64,000 nucleotides of DNA, taken from JADJPO01 sp963724535 (GTDB lineage Bacteria > Actinomycetota > Actinomycetes > Actinomycetales > Kineosporiaceae). The notes under the pieces are model-generated. The model saw nothing but the letters and a program-made list of their open reading frames with translations. It was not told where the DNA came from and made no database searches. Location: positions 52,602 through 116,601 of the forward strand of contig CAVRVD010000009.1 in NCBI GenBank assembly GCA_963724535.1, given 5' to 3'. This document shows, in pieces, positions 9,487 to 18,507 of this stretch; the stretch's first letter is position 1; every line of letters begins with the position of its first letter. The position numbers were made by a program, and so were the translations under genes.

Positions 9487-10179
9487 TCACGCCGCCCGCG
9501 CCGCGACCAGCGCGACCAGGACCGCGGCCAGCACGGGGATCCCGGCCGGCGCGACCGGGATCAGGACGGCGGCGAGCACGATCGCGCCGAAGCCCACCAC
9601 CTGCGGGACCCGATCGCGGAGCCGGGGCCACAGCAGGGCCAGGAAGGCCGCGGCCGCTGCGGCGTCCAGGCCGTAGCGGCGCGGATCGCCGACGGCGCTG
9701 CCGGCCAGCGCGCCGGCCAGGGTGGCCAGGTTCCACAAGGTGAACACCGCCAGGCCGGTGGACCAGAAGCCGAGGCGCACCAGCGCTGTCCGGCCGTCGT
9801 GGTCCACCCCCTCCGCGGCCAGCTGCGCCGTGCCCACCGCAGTGGACTCGTCGATGGTCAGCTGGGCCGCGAGGGGACGATGCCACCTGCGCGCCTGCAC
9901 CAGTGGGGCCATCGCCAGGCCGTAGAAGCCGTTGCGGACTCCGAGCATGGTCGCGGTCACCGCCGCCGCCAGGCCGGCGCCCCCGCCGCCGATCACGCCC
10001 ACGAAGGCGAACTGGGACCCGCCGGTGAACATCACCAGGCTGAGCATGCAGGTCTGCGCCACACTCAGCCCGGCGGCGACCGACAGGGCTCCGAACGAGA
10101 CGCCGTAGGCGCCGGTGGCCAGACCGACAGACATCGCCTGGCGCAGAACGGCTGCACGGTTCTGGGCCGTCGCCGTCAT
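9487..10179 (-). CDS. azlC: AzlC family amino-acid exporter, large subunit
   Basis: A 230-residue polytopic membrane protein with the AzlC start (MSVGLATGAYGVSFGAL), a GGSQFAFVG motif and RNGFYGLAMAP. It is predicted to export branched-chain amino acids together with AzlD. The ATG at 10179 overlaps the stop of the upstream secreted hydrolase-like gene by four bases (10176-10179). All three genes therefore look like one transcriptional and translational unit, an unusual pairing. Confidence 0.88.
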   Translation of the reverse strand: MTATAQNRAAVLRQAMSVGLATGAYGVSFGALSVAAGLSVAQTCMLSLVMFTGGSQFAFVGVIGGGGAGLAAAVTATMLGVRNGFYGLAMAPLVQARRWHRPLAAQLTIDESTAVGTAQLAAEGVDHDGRTALVRLGFWSTGLAVFTLWNLATLAGALAGSAVGDPRRYGLDAAAAAAFLALLWPRLRDRVPQVVGFGAIVLAAVLIPVAPAGIPVLAAVLVALVAARAA

Positions 10180-11486
10180 GCGGTGAGTAGCACGACGCCC
10201 GAGTTCGGGTCGAGCTCGATCCGGTCGAGGACCACTCCCTGCAGGGTGCGGGCGCCGTCCGGGGGACTGACCGTCACCGGACGCGAGGAGGGGTTCACGG
10301 CAGCCCAGACCCGTTCGTAGCTGCGGGTCCAGGCCCGGCCCTGCCGTCCGGGCGGTCCGAGCGAGCGGCCCACCGGCTCGCTCGCCTCGGGCAGCGACTC
10401 GACCACGTCGAGCTCGGCGTAGGTGTCGTCATCCACCCGGGTCATCCAGTACGAGTCCTCCTCGCCCATCACGAGCAGGGTCGCGTAGCCATAGCGCATC
10501 GAGCGCAGGTCGTCCGGCGCCGCCTGCGTGACCGCCAGGGTGAGGCCTGGCGTGGCCACCTGCCGGGCCTGTTCGGTCCAGCCGCCCGACCGCCACTCGA
10601 TGCTGACCAGGTCCTCGTCCGGGTCGGTGCCGAAGTGGATGAAGTTCTCCTCCATCGCGCCACCGAACGCGCTGTGGGCGCGCCACCGGTCGAGGTCGTA
10701 GCGTCCTTCAGAGACGTTGGGGACCAACAGCTTCCCCCGCTCGACCAGTGCCGTGCCGACCGTCGAGACCAGCTCGTCGAGACCCGAGCGGAGCAGTCGG
10801 TCGGTCTCCTCGCGCGAGCCGGTACCCCTGATGACGGCGTCGGAGTAGTGCCCGAGGGTGTCGTAGTCGTTGTCGGCCAGAACGCCGTCCCAGGGGCCGG
10901 CGGCGACCTTGGCCAGCACCGAGTCGACCCAGGCCCGCTGGTAGTCGGGGTCCCAGGTGCGCATCTGCCAGTGCTGTGGGTACCCGTCCCACTCGATCCG
11001 TCGGCCCGCCGTGTCCACTGCGAACCAGTCGGCGTCCGCCTGCCCGTACATCACGCCGCCGGCGACGTGCCCGGGCCGGTCCGAGCTGCGGGTGCTGGAC
11101 AGGCACTGGTACATCAGCACCGTGATGGCGGGGTCGGTCTGTTTGATCTGCCGGGCGATGTCGCGGTCCCAGTCGTTGAGTACCACTACGGCGTAGTTCG
11201 CGACGATGGCCGGCACGTCCTGCGGGCCGACGCGGCGCGCGATGAGGTTGGCGAAGGTGCGGCGTCCGGCCGTTTCAGCCACGCCGTCGCGGGCGGCGGA
11301 CGGTCCGGACACACCGAGTTGTTCTCCGGAACCGTCAGGCGTCCGCGGTGCGTCGGGGCGCAGGCTCAGCCCGGCGATCACGGCCAGCAGTACGGCCAGG
11401 ACAGTCCCCGCGACCGCGGCCAGCCGCGTACGCCGCGCTGGGGCCTGGGCGGGCCCCGAGGCGTCCTGGCTCAGCTGGGTGGTCAC
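10176..11486 (-). CDS. Secreted or anchored putative glycoside hydrolase (GHL15-like)
   Basis: A 436-residue protein with one hydrophobic segment near residues 22-45 (signal anchor) and a TIM-barrel-like body. WDGVLADNDYDTLG, LVPNVSEGRY and MEENFIHFG resemble the putative glycoside hydrolase family GHL15. An acidic residue in DGVLADND and the later Glu pair in MEEN are candidate catalytic residues; this is inference. It probably acts on an extracellular polysaccharide. The gene ends in a four-base overlap with azlC. No enzyme activity can be assigned with certainty. Confidence 0.7.
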   Translation of the reverse strand: MTTQLSQDASGPAQAPARRTRLAAVAGTVLAVLLAVIAGLSLRPDAPRTPDGSGEQLGVSGPSAARDGVAETAGRRTFANLIARRVGPQDVPAIVANYAVVVLNDWDRDIARQIKQTDPAITVLMYQCLSSTRSSDRPGHVAGGVMYGQADADWFAVDTAGRRIEWDGYPQHWQMRTWDPDYQRAWVDSVLAKVAAGPWDGVLADNDYDTLGHYSDAVIRGTGSREETDRLLRSGLDELVSTVGTALVERGKLLVPNVSEGRYDLDRWRAHSAFGGAMEENFIHFGTDPDEDLVSIEWRSGGWTEQARQVATPGLTLAVTQAAPDDLRSMRYGYATLLVMGEEDSYWMTRVDDDTYAELDVVESLPEASEPVGRSLGPPGRQGRAWTRSYERVWAAVNPSSRPVTVSPPDGARTLQGVVLDRIELDPNSGVVLLTA

Positions 11487-11554
11487 GATGAGGCGACCGT
11501 ACCTGCCGATCCCGAGGGTCGCCCGCGGTCCCCACGTGCTCCCGCGTCGCAGCG

Positions 11555-12082
11555 TCAGTCGTCGAGGCTCGCTGCCAGGCGCAGCTCGGTGATCTCGACA
11601 CCGTCCGCGCGCTCATAGGTCCGGTGGGCGCCGTCTGCCACCACCCCGGTGGTGCCCAGGAAGGCGATCAGCGCCGTGTCCCGCTGCGGCGCCCAGATCT
11701 GTACCCGGCGGGCGCCGTCGCCGCGCAGGACGTCGACCGCCGCGGCCAGCAGCCGGGACCCGTGTCCGCGGCGCTGGTGCAGTGGGTCGACCACCAGGGC
11801 GGCGATCTCGATGCCGGCCAGGGCGACGAACCCCACCACCACGGAGTCCGCCACGGCGACCAGTACCCGGTGGCGCGACGACGGGGGTGCTGCGATCGCC
11901 TCGCGCCACGGACCGGCCAGGGCCTGCGGGGTCAGCTCGGCGATCACGTCCTGGCCGAGCAGGTCGGCGTAGGCCAGGCGCCAGGACCGGGACTGGGCGG
12001 AGCCCATCGCCGCCGCGTCGGCGGGACGGGCCGGGCGGACCGCGGGTGGGGTGGCTGAGCCGGCGGCGCCTGACGTGGACAT
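11555..12082 (-). CDS. GNAT family N-acetyltransferase
   Basis: A 175-residue single-domain GNAT protein. The acetyl-CoA binding motif A region reads VDPLHQRRGHGSRLL (V..Q/RxxGxG/A). A conserved N-terminal SRSWRLAYADLL segment resembles amino-group acetyltransferases. The acceptor substrate is unknown. It stands alone between a divergent HAD gene and the GHL15-like gene, with about 80 bases to the HAD start, so the two probably share a divergent promoter region. Confidence 0.85.
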   Translation of the reverse strand: MSTSGAAGSATPPAVRPARPADAAAMGSAQSRSWRLAYADLLGQDVIAELTPQALAGPWREAIAAPPSSRHRVLVAVADSVVVGFVALAGIEIAALVVDPLHQRRGHGSRLLAAAVDVLRGDGARRVQIWAPQRDTALIAFLGTTGVVADGAHRTYERADGVEITELRLAASLDD

Positions 12083-12164
12083 GCCCCTAGCCTGCCGGTA
12101 CCGCTCGGGTCCGTCGCGTCGTCCCTTGCTCGCCTATCGTGTCGTCGGCCGTAGCCTGCCCGCC

Positions 12165-12836
12165 ATGAGCATCCACCCGCCGGGACTCGGCGCCCTGGAG
12201 GACCGTCGGTTCGCGGCGGTCCTGTTCGACCTGGACGGCACCCTCATCGACTCCACCCCCGCGGTGTCGCGGTCCTGGGCGGAGTGGGCCCGTCGGCGCG
12301 GCCTGTCCGAACCGCCGCCGGACATCCCGCATGGCGTGCCGGCGCGGCAGGTGCTGGCGCAGCTGGTGGCGGCCTCGGAGGTGGAGGCCGCCTTCGCTGA
12401 GCTCGAGGCGATCGAGACCGAGCAGCTCGAGGGGATCACGGTGCTGCCCGGTGCCCTGCGCGCGCTGGGTGCCGTGCCGCCGGACCGCTCGGCAGTGGTC
12501 ACCTCGGGCACCCCGCCGCTGGCCCAGGCCCGGATCGCCGCCGTGGGCCTGCCGGTCCCACCGCTGCTGGTCACCCCGGACGACGTCCCGCTCGGCAAGC
12601 CGGACCCGGCACCCTTCCTGTTCGCGGCGGCCCGCCTCGGTGTATCCCCGCTGGACTGCCTGGTGGTCGAGGACGCCGTGGCCGGGCTGACCGCGGCCCG
12701 AGCCGCCGGGTGCGCCAGCCTGGCCCTGACCACGACCTACCCGCCGGCCGAGCTGGCCGCGGACGCCGTCATCGACCGCCTGGACGACGTCCGGTTCGCC
12801 GTGGAGGGCGACTCGCTGCGGCTGCACCCGGCGTAG
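12165..12836 (+). CDS. HAD family hydrolase (sugar-phosphatase-like)
   Basis: A 223-residue haloacid dehalogenase-superfamily phosphatase. Motif I is FDLDGTLIDST with the nucleophilic Asp, motif II is the Thr in VVTSGTPP, motif III is GKPDP and motif IV is VVEDAVAG. The small helical cap places it in HAD subfamily I. The ATG at 12165 is chosen because homology starts with FAAVLFDLDG; the open frame extends to 12051 but crosses the divergent promoter region. The substrate is likely a small sugar phosphate (inference). thyX starts ten bases downstream. Confidence 0.9.
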   Translation: MSIHPPGLGALEDRRFAAVLFDLDGTLIDSTPAVSRSWAEWARRRGLSEPPPDIPHGVPARQVLAQLVAASEVEAAFAELEAIETEQLEGITVLPGALRALGAVPPDRSAVVTSGTPPLAQARIAAVGLPVPPLLVTPDDVPLGKPDPAPFLFAAARLGVSPLDCLVVEDAVAGLTAARAAGCASLALTTTYPPAELAADAVIDRLDDVRFAVEGDSLRLHPA

Positions 12837-12846
12837 GCTCACCCGG

Positions 12847-13620
12847 GTGAGCGACGCCATCTCCGACGCCCGCGGCGAGGTCGGCATCGACCTGCGCGAG
12901 AACGACGCATCCGTCACCTTCCGCTCCGACGTCACCGTCGAGCTGGTCCGGTCAGCGGCCCGTGATGCCGACGTCCTGTTCGCCGCCCGAGTGTCCACCC
13001 AGGGCGAGCAGACCCTGGAGCATCTCGAGGACGACCCGGTGCGCTCCAAGGGGCTGATCAACTATCTGATGCGCGACCGGCACGGCAGCCCGTTCGAGCA
13101 CAACTCGATGACCTTCTACGTGCAGGCGCCGATCTTCGTCTTCCGCGAGTTCATGCGGCACCGGATCGCCAGCTACAACGAGGAGTCCGGTCGCTACCGC
13201 GAGCTGCGCCCGGTGTTCTACGTGCCGGGGCCTGAGCGCCGACTCGTCCAGGTCGGCAAGCCCGGGGCCTACGACTTCGTCGTGGGGACGCCCGAGCAGA
13301 CGGCGCTGGTGCAGGAGCAGACCAGGGCGGCCTGCATCCAGGCCTACGCGGCCTACCAACGGATGCTCGTCGCCGGCGTCGCGCGGGAGGTGGCCCGGAT
13401 CGTGCTGCCGGTGAGCATCTACTCCTCCATGTACGTCACCATGAACGCTCGGTCGCTGATGAACTTCCTGTCCCTGCGGACCAAGCGTGACCATGCCGCC
13501 TTCCCGTCCTACCCGCAGCGTGAGATCGAGATGTGTGCGGAGCGGATGGAGACCTTCTGGGCCGAGCTGATGCCGCTGACCCACGCCGCGTTCGAGGCGA
13601 ACGGACGGGTGGCGCCCTGA
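12847..13620 (+). CDS. thyX: FAD-dependent thymidylate synthase ThyX
   Basis: A 257-residue ThyX that makes dTMP from dUMP using methylenetetrahydrofolate and FADH2. The diagnostic RHRIASYNEESGRY matches the ThyX motif RHRxxSxNExSxRY, at about residues 98-111. The catalytic region continues with RTKRDHAAFP. Start is GTG at 12847. A strong terminator (13746-13794) lies 125 bases downstream. The thyX-dapA-RNase J order is typical of actinobacteria. Confidence 0.97.
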   Translation: MSDAISDARGEVGIDLRENDASVTFRSDVTVELVRSAARDADVLFAARVSTQGEQTLEHLEDDPVRSKGLINYLMRDRHGSPFEHNSMTFYVQAPIFVFREFMRHRIASYNEESGRYRELRPVFYVPGPERRLVQVGKPGAYDFVVGTPEQTALVQEQTRAACIQAYAAYQRMLVAGVAREVARIVLPVSIYSSMYVTMNARSLMNFLSLRTKRDHAAFPSYPQREIEMCAERMETFWAELMPLTHAAFEANGRVAP

Positions 13621-13745
13621 CGGAGGCGAGGAGTCGGCGAAGAGCCGGTGAGAGGCGCCAGGGACGTGGAGACCACACCTGTGACTCAAATCACATTGGA
13701 ACAGACGTAACGGTCACACCGGGCACCGCGATGTACCCCGCGAAT

Positions 13746-13794
13746 CTCGGAGCTGCCCGGACCCCCGAGCGGGCAGCTCCGAGGTTCGTTTCTT
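13746..13794 (+). terminator. Strong intrinsic terminator after thyX
   Basis: A perfect 14-bp inverted repeat (13746-13759 with 13770-13783), ten-base loop, followed by a T-rich tail (GTTCGTTTCTTT). It separates the thyX transcript from dapA. Confidence 0.85.
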
Positions 13795-13870
13795 TGCGGA
13801 ACGCCATCGCCGGCACCGGGACGACGCAGCGGCCCTGCCGACTGTCTGGCCTGCCCGGTAGCCTCGTGAC

Positions 13871-14782
13871 ATGCCCGAAGCCCCACGGCGTCCGTTCGGC
13901 GCCGTCCTGACCGCCATGGTCACGCCGTTCACCGCGTCCGGCGAGCTGGATCTGGACAGCGCCCAGCGTCTCGCCGTCCACCTGCTGGACGCCGGACACG
14001 ACGGGATCGTCGTCTCCGGGACGACGGGTGAGTCACCGACCACCTCGGACGCCGAGAAGGATGCGCTGCTGCGCGCCGTCCTGGACGCGGTCGGGGAGCG
14101 GGCCGCGATCGTCGCCGGGGTCGGCACCAACGACACCCGGCACACCCTCGACCTGGCCGAACAGGCAGCCAAGACCGGCGCCCACGGCCTGCTCGTGGTC
14201 ACCCCGTACTACAACAAGCCGCCGGCGTCGAGCCTGCTTGCCCACTTCACCGCCGTCGCCGACGCGACCGACCTGCCGTGCATGCTCTACGACATCCCGG
14301 GCCGTACCGGGACGCGGATCGGCACCGCGGTACTCCGGCAACTGGCCACCCACCCGCGGATCGTCGCGGTCAAGGACGCCACCGGCGACCTCCCCGCCGG
14401 CGTTGAGGTGATGGCGAGCACCGACCTGGCCTACTACTGCGGGGACGACGCGCTGAACCTGCCGTGGCTCGCGGTCGGCGCCGCCGGGCTGGTCAGCGTC
14501 ACCGGGCACGTCGCAGGGCGGGTGCACACCGAGCTGGTGGCGGCCGTGCAGGCCGGGGACCTTGATCGCGCCCGCGAGCTCAACCGGCGGCTGACCGGGG
14601 TCGTCACCGCGATCATGAGCCCGGCCTCGCAGGGGGCGATCCGGGCCAAGGCCGCGATGGAGCTGCTCGGGGTGATCGATTCACGCACGACCAGGGCCCC
14701 GCTACTGGCTGCGAGCGACGAGGAGGTCGACCAGGTTCGCCGGGCGTTGGCCGCCGCCGACCTGCTGGCGGCGGTCGCGTGA
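13871..14782 (+). CDS. dapA: 4-hydroxy-tetrahydrodipicolinate synthase
   Basis: A 303-residue DapA of the pyruvate-aldolase family, condensing pyruvate with aspartate semialdehyde in lysine and diaminopimelate synthesis. Key motifs are GTTGESPT (substrate threonines), TPYYNKPP (catalytic Tyr), and VAVKDATGDL with the Schiff-base Lys at about residue 168. Start ATG at 13871. It overlaps the RNase J start by four bases (GTGA at 14779), the conserved dapA-rnj coupling of actinobacteria. Confidence 0.96.
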   Translation: MPEAPRRPFGAVLTAMVTPFTASGELDLDSAQRLAVHLLDAGHDGIVVSGTTGESPTTSDAEKDALLRAVLDAVGERAAIVAGVGTNDTRHTLDLAEQAAKTGAHGLLVVTPYYNKPPASSLLAHFTAVADATDLPCMLYDIPGRTGTRIGTAVLRQLATHPRIVAVKDATGDLPAGVEVMASTDLAYYCGDDALNLPWLAVGAAGLVSVTGHVAGRVHTELVAAVQAGDLDRARELNRRLTGVVTAIMSPASQGAIRAKAAMELLGVIDSRTTRAPLLAASDEEVDQVRRALAAADLLAAVA

Positions 14783-16464
14783 GCCACCCGCATCCCGAGC
14801 TCGGCCCCCCGCCGCCGCTCCCCGAGGGCGGCCTACGTGTCATCCCGCTCGGCGGCCTCGGTGAGGTTGGCCGAAACATGGCGGTCCTCGAACACGCCGG
14901 CAAGCTACTGATCATCGACTGCGGCGTGCTCTTCCCCGAGGAGCACCAGCCGGGTGTCGACCTGATCCTGCCCGACTTCTCGGTGATCGCCGACCGGCTG
15001 GACGACGTGGTCGGCGTGGTGCTCACCCACGGCCACGAGGATCACATCGGCGCCGTCCCCTACCTGCTGCGCCAGAAGGGCGATCTGCCGCTGATCGGCT
15101 CGCAGCTGACCCTCGCGCTGGTGGAGGCCAAGCTGCGCGAGCACCGGATCACTCCGCTCACGCTCGCCGTGACCGAGGGCCGGCGGGAGCGGCTGGGGCC
15201 GTTCGAGTGCGAGTTCGTCGCCGTCAACCACTCCATTCCCGACGCGCTCGCGGTCGCTGTCCGGACGGCGGCCGGGCTGGTGCTGCATACCGGCGACTTC
15301 AAGCTGGACCAGCTGCCGCTGGACGGACGGATCACCGACCTGCGCGCCTTCGCCCGGTTCGGTGAGGAGGGCGTCGACCTGTTCATGGTCGACTCGACCA
15401 ACGCTGAGGTGCCCGGGTTCACCACCGCCGAGCGGGAGATCGCCCCGGTGCTGGACCGGGTGTTCGGCGCCGCGGAGCGCCGGCTCATCGTGGCCAGCTT
15501 CGCCTCACACGTGCACCGGGTCCAGCAGGTGCTGGACGCCGCCCATGCCCACGGTCGCAAGGTTGCCCTGGTCGGTCGGTCGATGGTGCGCAACATGGGC
15601 GTGGCCCGCGACCTCGGGTACCTGCACGTGCCCGAGGGGGTGGTCGTCGACGCGAGGTCTGTCGAGGACCTGCCCGAGGACCGGGTGGTGCTGATGTGCA
15701 CCGGTTCCCAGGGTGAGCCGATGGCGGTGCTGTCCCGGATGGCCAACCGCGACCACCAGATCCGGGTCGGGCGCGGCGACACCGTCGTGCTGGCCAGTTC
15801 GCTGATCCCGGGCAACGAGAACGCGGTCTACCGGGTGATCAACGGGCTGACCCGGTTGGGGGCGACCGTCGTGCATCAGGGCAACGCCCGGGTGCACGTC
15901 AGCGGGCACGCCTCGGCCGGCGAGCTGCTCTACTGCTACAACATCGTCCGCCCGCGCAACGTGCTGCCGGTGCACGGCGAGGTCCGGCACCTGGTGGCCA
16001 ACGCCGACCTGGCCGTGGCCACCGGCGTGCCCCGTGAGCGGGTCGTGCTGGCCGAGGACGGGGTGGTCGTCGACCTCGTCGACGGCCGGGCGAAAGTGGT
16101 CGGTGCGGTCCCGTGCGGCTACGTCTACGTGGACGGCGTCAGCGTCGGCGAGCTCACCGACGCCGAGCTGCTGGACCGGCGCATCCTCGGCGACGAGGGC
16201 TTCATCTCGATCATCGTCGTGGTCGATGCCGTGACCGGGAAGGTGGTCGCCGGTCCGGAGATCCACGCCCGAGGCTTCGCCGAGGACGAGTCGGTGTTCG
16301 ACCCGGTCCGGCCGCGGCTGGCCGACGCCCTCGCGAACGCCGCCGCCGAGGGGATCGGCGACCCCATCGAGCTGCAGCGCATCGTCCGGCGCACGGTCGG
16401 CAAGTGGGTCGCGGAGAGCCATCGACGCCGTCCGATGATCATCCCGGTCGTGATCGAGGCCTGA
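14779..16464 (+). CDS. rnj: Ribonuclease J
   Basis: A 561-residue RNase J, a dual endo/5'-3' exoribonuclease of the metallo-beta-lactamase/beta-CASP family. The zinc-binding motif THGHEDHIGAVPYLL is at about residues 77-91. The beta-CASP segment follows (MCTGSQGEPMAVLSRMA, HVSGHAS). The C-terminal domain contains YVDGVSVG. GTG start overlaps the dapA stop. With PNPase upstream and pseudouridine catabolism genes immediately downstream, the locus groups RNA decay with reuse of its products. Confidence 0.95.
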   Translation: MSHPHPELGPPPPLPEGGLRVIPLGGLGEVGRNMAVLEHAGKLLIIDCGVLFPEEHQPGVDLILPDFSVIADRLDDVVGVVLTHGHEDHIGAVPYLLRQKGDLPLIGSQLTLALVEAKLREHRITPLTLAVTEGRRERLGPFECEFVAVNHSIPDALAVAVRTAAGLVLHTGDFKLDQLPLDGRITDLRAFARFGEEGVDLFMVDSTNAEVPGFTTAEREIAPVLDRVFGAAERRLIVASFASHVHRVQQVLDAAHAHGRKVALVGRSMVRNMGVARDLGYLHVPEGVVVDARSVEDLPEDRVVLMCTGSQGEPMAVLSRMANRDHQIRVGRGDTVVLASSLIPGNENAVYRVINGLTRLGATVVHQGNARVHVSGHASAGELLYCYNIVRPRNVLPVHGEVRHLVANADLAVATGVPRERVVLAEDGVVVDLVDGRAKVVGAVPCGYVYVDGVSVGELTDAELLDRRILGDEGFISIIVVVDAVTGKVVAGPEIHARGFAEDESVFDPVRPRLADALANAAAEGIGDPIELQRIVRRTVGKWVAESHRRRPMIIPVVIEA

Positions 16465-16503
16465 GGAACGGGATCGGGGGCAGGCGATGTCCGAGGTGAG
16501 GCG

Positions 16504-17520
16504 ATGAGCGGGCGTGCCGGCTTGCCGGGAGCGCGCGTGGTGTGTGCCGGTGGTTGCGTGATTGACCGCAAGCTCAAGCTCACCGAGCCGACCGTGGCCG
16601 GCACCTCCAACCCGGCGCGAGCGGTGACCTCGTTCGGCGGGGTGGCCCGCAACGTGGCCGAGACCCTGGCCCGGCTGGAGACACCGGTGACGCTGATCTC
16701 CCGGGTCGGTGACGACGACTCCGGTCGCGCCCTCACCGCGCACTTGTCCAGCCTCGGGGTCGACGTCGCTCGGGTGTCGGTGGCGCTGTCTGGGGAGACC
16801 GCCCAGTACGTCGCGGTGCTCGACGTGTACGGGGGCCTGGTGCTCGGGGCGTCGGCGATGGATGTGCTGGATGGCATGGCTCCGGCCGACCTGGACGCCG
16901 CCTGGCCGCGCAACGGCTCGGTGTTGTTCGTCGACTGCAACCTGCCGATCGACGCCCTCGCCCACGCTGTGCGCCGGGCCCGGATCGAGGGCACCCGCCT
17001 GGCCGTGGACGCGGTCTCGGTTCCCAAGGTGGAGCGGTTGCCGCGGGACCTGACCGGGATCGACGTGCTGTTCTGCAACATGGACGAGGCCGAGGCGCTT
17101 GCCGCACACCATGGCTGGCCGATCACGGGCAACACCCTCGACCTGGCCCAGATGTTGCACCAGCACGGCGCCCGGCACGTCGTGGTGACCCGCGGCGCGG
17201 CCGGGGCACTGCTCGCCGACGCCGACGGCACCAGGTTCGTACCGGCCACCGCGGCCTCGGTCCACGACGTCACCGGCGCCGGGGACGCCCTGGTCGCCGG
17301 CACCTTGGCGCTGCTGGTCACCGGGGTCGCCCTGGACGACGCCGTGTTGGCCGGCACCTTGGTTGCGGCGCTGACTGTGGAGAGCCAGTACAGCGTCCGC
17401 CCCGACCTGACCGCTGCCCTGGCCGATGCGGCCGCACTGCACCGGCTGCGTCGTCCGGGGATGTTCGCTGCGGCCCGGGCCCGGGTCGAGGACGTGGCCC
17501 GCGTGGAGGAGACCTGGTGA
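16504..17520 (+). CDS. psuK: PfkB family kinase, probable pseudouridine kinase
   Basis: A 338-residue PfkB-family carbohydrate kinase. The N-terminal FGGVARNVAETLARL is the substrate/PfkB-1 region, and the C-terminal VTGAGDALVAG carries the catalytic Asp. The family alone does not fix the substrate. The next gene is a clear pseudouridine-5'-phosphate glycosidase overlapping by four bases, so the kinase is assigned as pseudouridine kinase by context. It would phosphorylate pseudouridine released by RNA turnover. Start ATG at 16504. Confidence 0.87.
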   Translation: MSGRAGLPGARVVCAGGCVIDRKLKLTEPTVAGTSNPARAVTSFGGVARNVAETLARLETPVTLISRVGDDDSGRALTAHLSSLGVDVARVSVALSGETAQYVAVLDVYGGLVLGASAMDVLDGMAPADLDAAWPRNGSVLFVDCNLPIDALAHAVRRARIEGTRLAVDAVSVPKVERLPRDLTGIDVLFCNMDEAEALAAHHGWPITGNTLDLAQMLHQHGARHVVVTRGAAGALLADADGTRFVPATAASVHDVTGAGDALVAGTLALLVTGVALDDAVLAGTLVAALTVESQYSVRPDLTAALADAAALHRLRRPGMFAAARARVEDVARVEETW

Positions 17521-18446
17521 GGTCGCCGGAGTCGTCACGAACACCCCTGGTGGTCTCGGTCGAGGTGGCCGACGCGCTGGCCCGCGGCGCTGGCGTGGTG
17601 GCGCTGGAGTCGACGATCATCACCCACGGCATGCCGTTCCCGGCCAACCTGGAGACCGCTCGCGGGGTTGAGCAGGCGGTCTGGGACGCCGGGGCGGTGC
17701 CGGCGACCATCGCCGTCCTGGACGGCGCGCTGAGGGTCGGCCTGGACGACGCGGCGCTGTCCCGGCTCGCCGAGGCGGCGATCGTGGCGAAGGCGTCGCG
17801 TCGTGACCTGCCGGTTCTGGTGGCGGCCAAGGCCAGTGCCGGGACGACGGTGGCCGCGACGATGTTCCTGGCCCACCGCGCCGGGATCGCGGTCTTCGCG
17901 ACCGGTGGGATCGGCGGGGTGCACCGCGGAGCCGAGCAGACGTTCGACGTCTCGGCCGACCTCGACGAGCTTGGGTCCACGCCGGTCGCCGTCGTGTGCG
18001 CCGGGGCCAAGTCAATCCTCGACCTACCGAAGACCCTGGAAGCCCTTGAGACCTATGGGGTTGTGGTGATCGGTATGGGGACTGACGAGTTCCCCGCGTT
18101 CTTCACCCGCAGCTCGGGCCTGCCGGTCGACCACCGAGTGGACACGCCCGCCGAGCTGGCTGCCGTCCTGCGCGCACACCGCGCGCTGGGCATGCGCGGG
18201 GGAGTGCTGGTGGTCAACCCGATCCCGGCCGGCGACGCGCTGGAGGCCGCCGAGATCGACGTCCGGATCGCCGAGGCCGTCGCCGACGCCGAACGCGCCG
18301 GGGTGACCCGCAAGGACCTGACCCCCTACCTGCTGGACCGGATCAACGACCTGACCGGCGGGCGGTCGCTGACGGCGAACATCGCCCTGGTCCGCAACAA
18401 CGCCCGCGTCGCCGCGCTGACTGCGGCCGAGTTCGCGGCCGGGTGA
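17517..18446 (+). CDS. psuG: Pseudouridine-5'-phosphate glycosidase
   Basis: A 309-residue PsuG that reversibly splits pseudouridine 5'-phosphate into uracil and ribose 5-phosphate. Family blocks are present: VVALESTIITHGMPFP at the N-terminus, VAAKASAGTTVAATM, FATGGIGGVHRGAE, and VVCAGAKSILDLPKTLE. The GTG start overlaps the kinase stop (GTGA). Together the pair forms a complete pseudouridine degradation route. Length and motifs are normal. Confidence 0.94.
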   Translation: MRSPESSRTPLVVSVEVADALARGAGVVALESTIITHGMPFPANLETARGVEQAVWDAGAVPATIAVLDGALRVGLDDAALSRLAEAAIVAKASRRDLPVLVAAKASAGTTVAATMFLAHRAGIAVFATGGIGGVHRGAEQTFDVSADLDELGSTPVAVVCAGAKSILDLPKTLEALETYGVVVIGMGTDEFPAFFTRSSGLPVDHRVDTPAELAAVLRAHRALGMRGGVLVVNPIPAGDALEAAEIDVRIAEAVADAERAGVTRKDLTPYLLDRINDLTGGRSLTANIALVRNNARVAALTAAEFAAG

Positions 18447-18507
18447 GTCACGGGCGCGCAGGGTCCGCCCCGCTGCAACCACGGATCGGCGACCCCCCGG
18501 GCCCGCG

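Noticed and set aside
15505..17544. Long minus-strand frame opposite rnj and psuK
   Set aside because: Shadow of GC-rich coding sequence; His/Gln/Gly-rich with no start signal.
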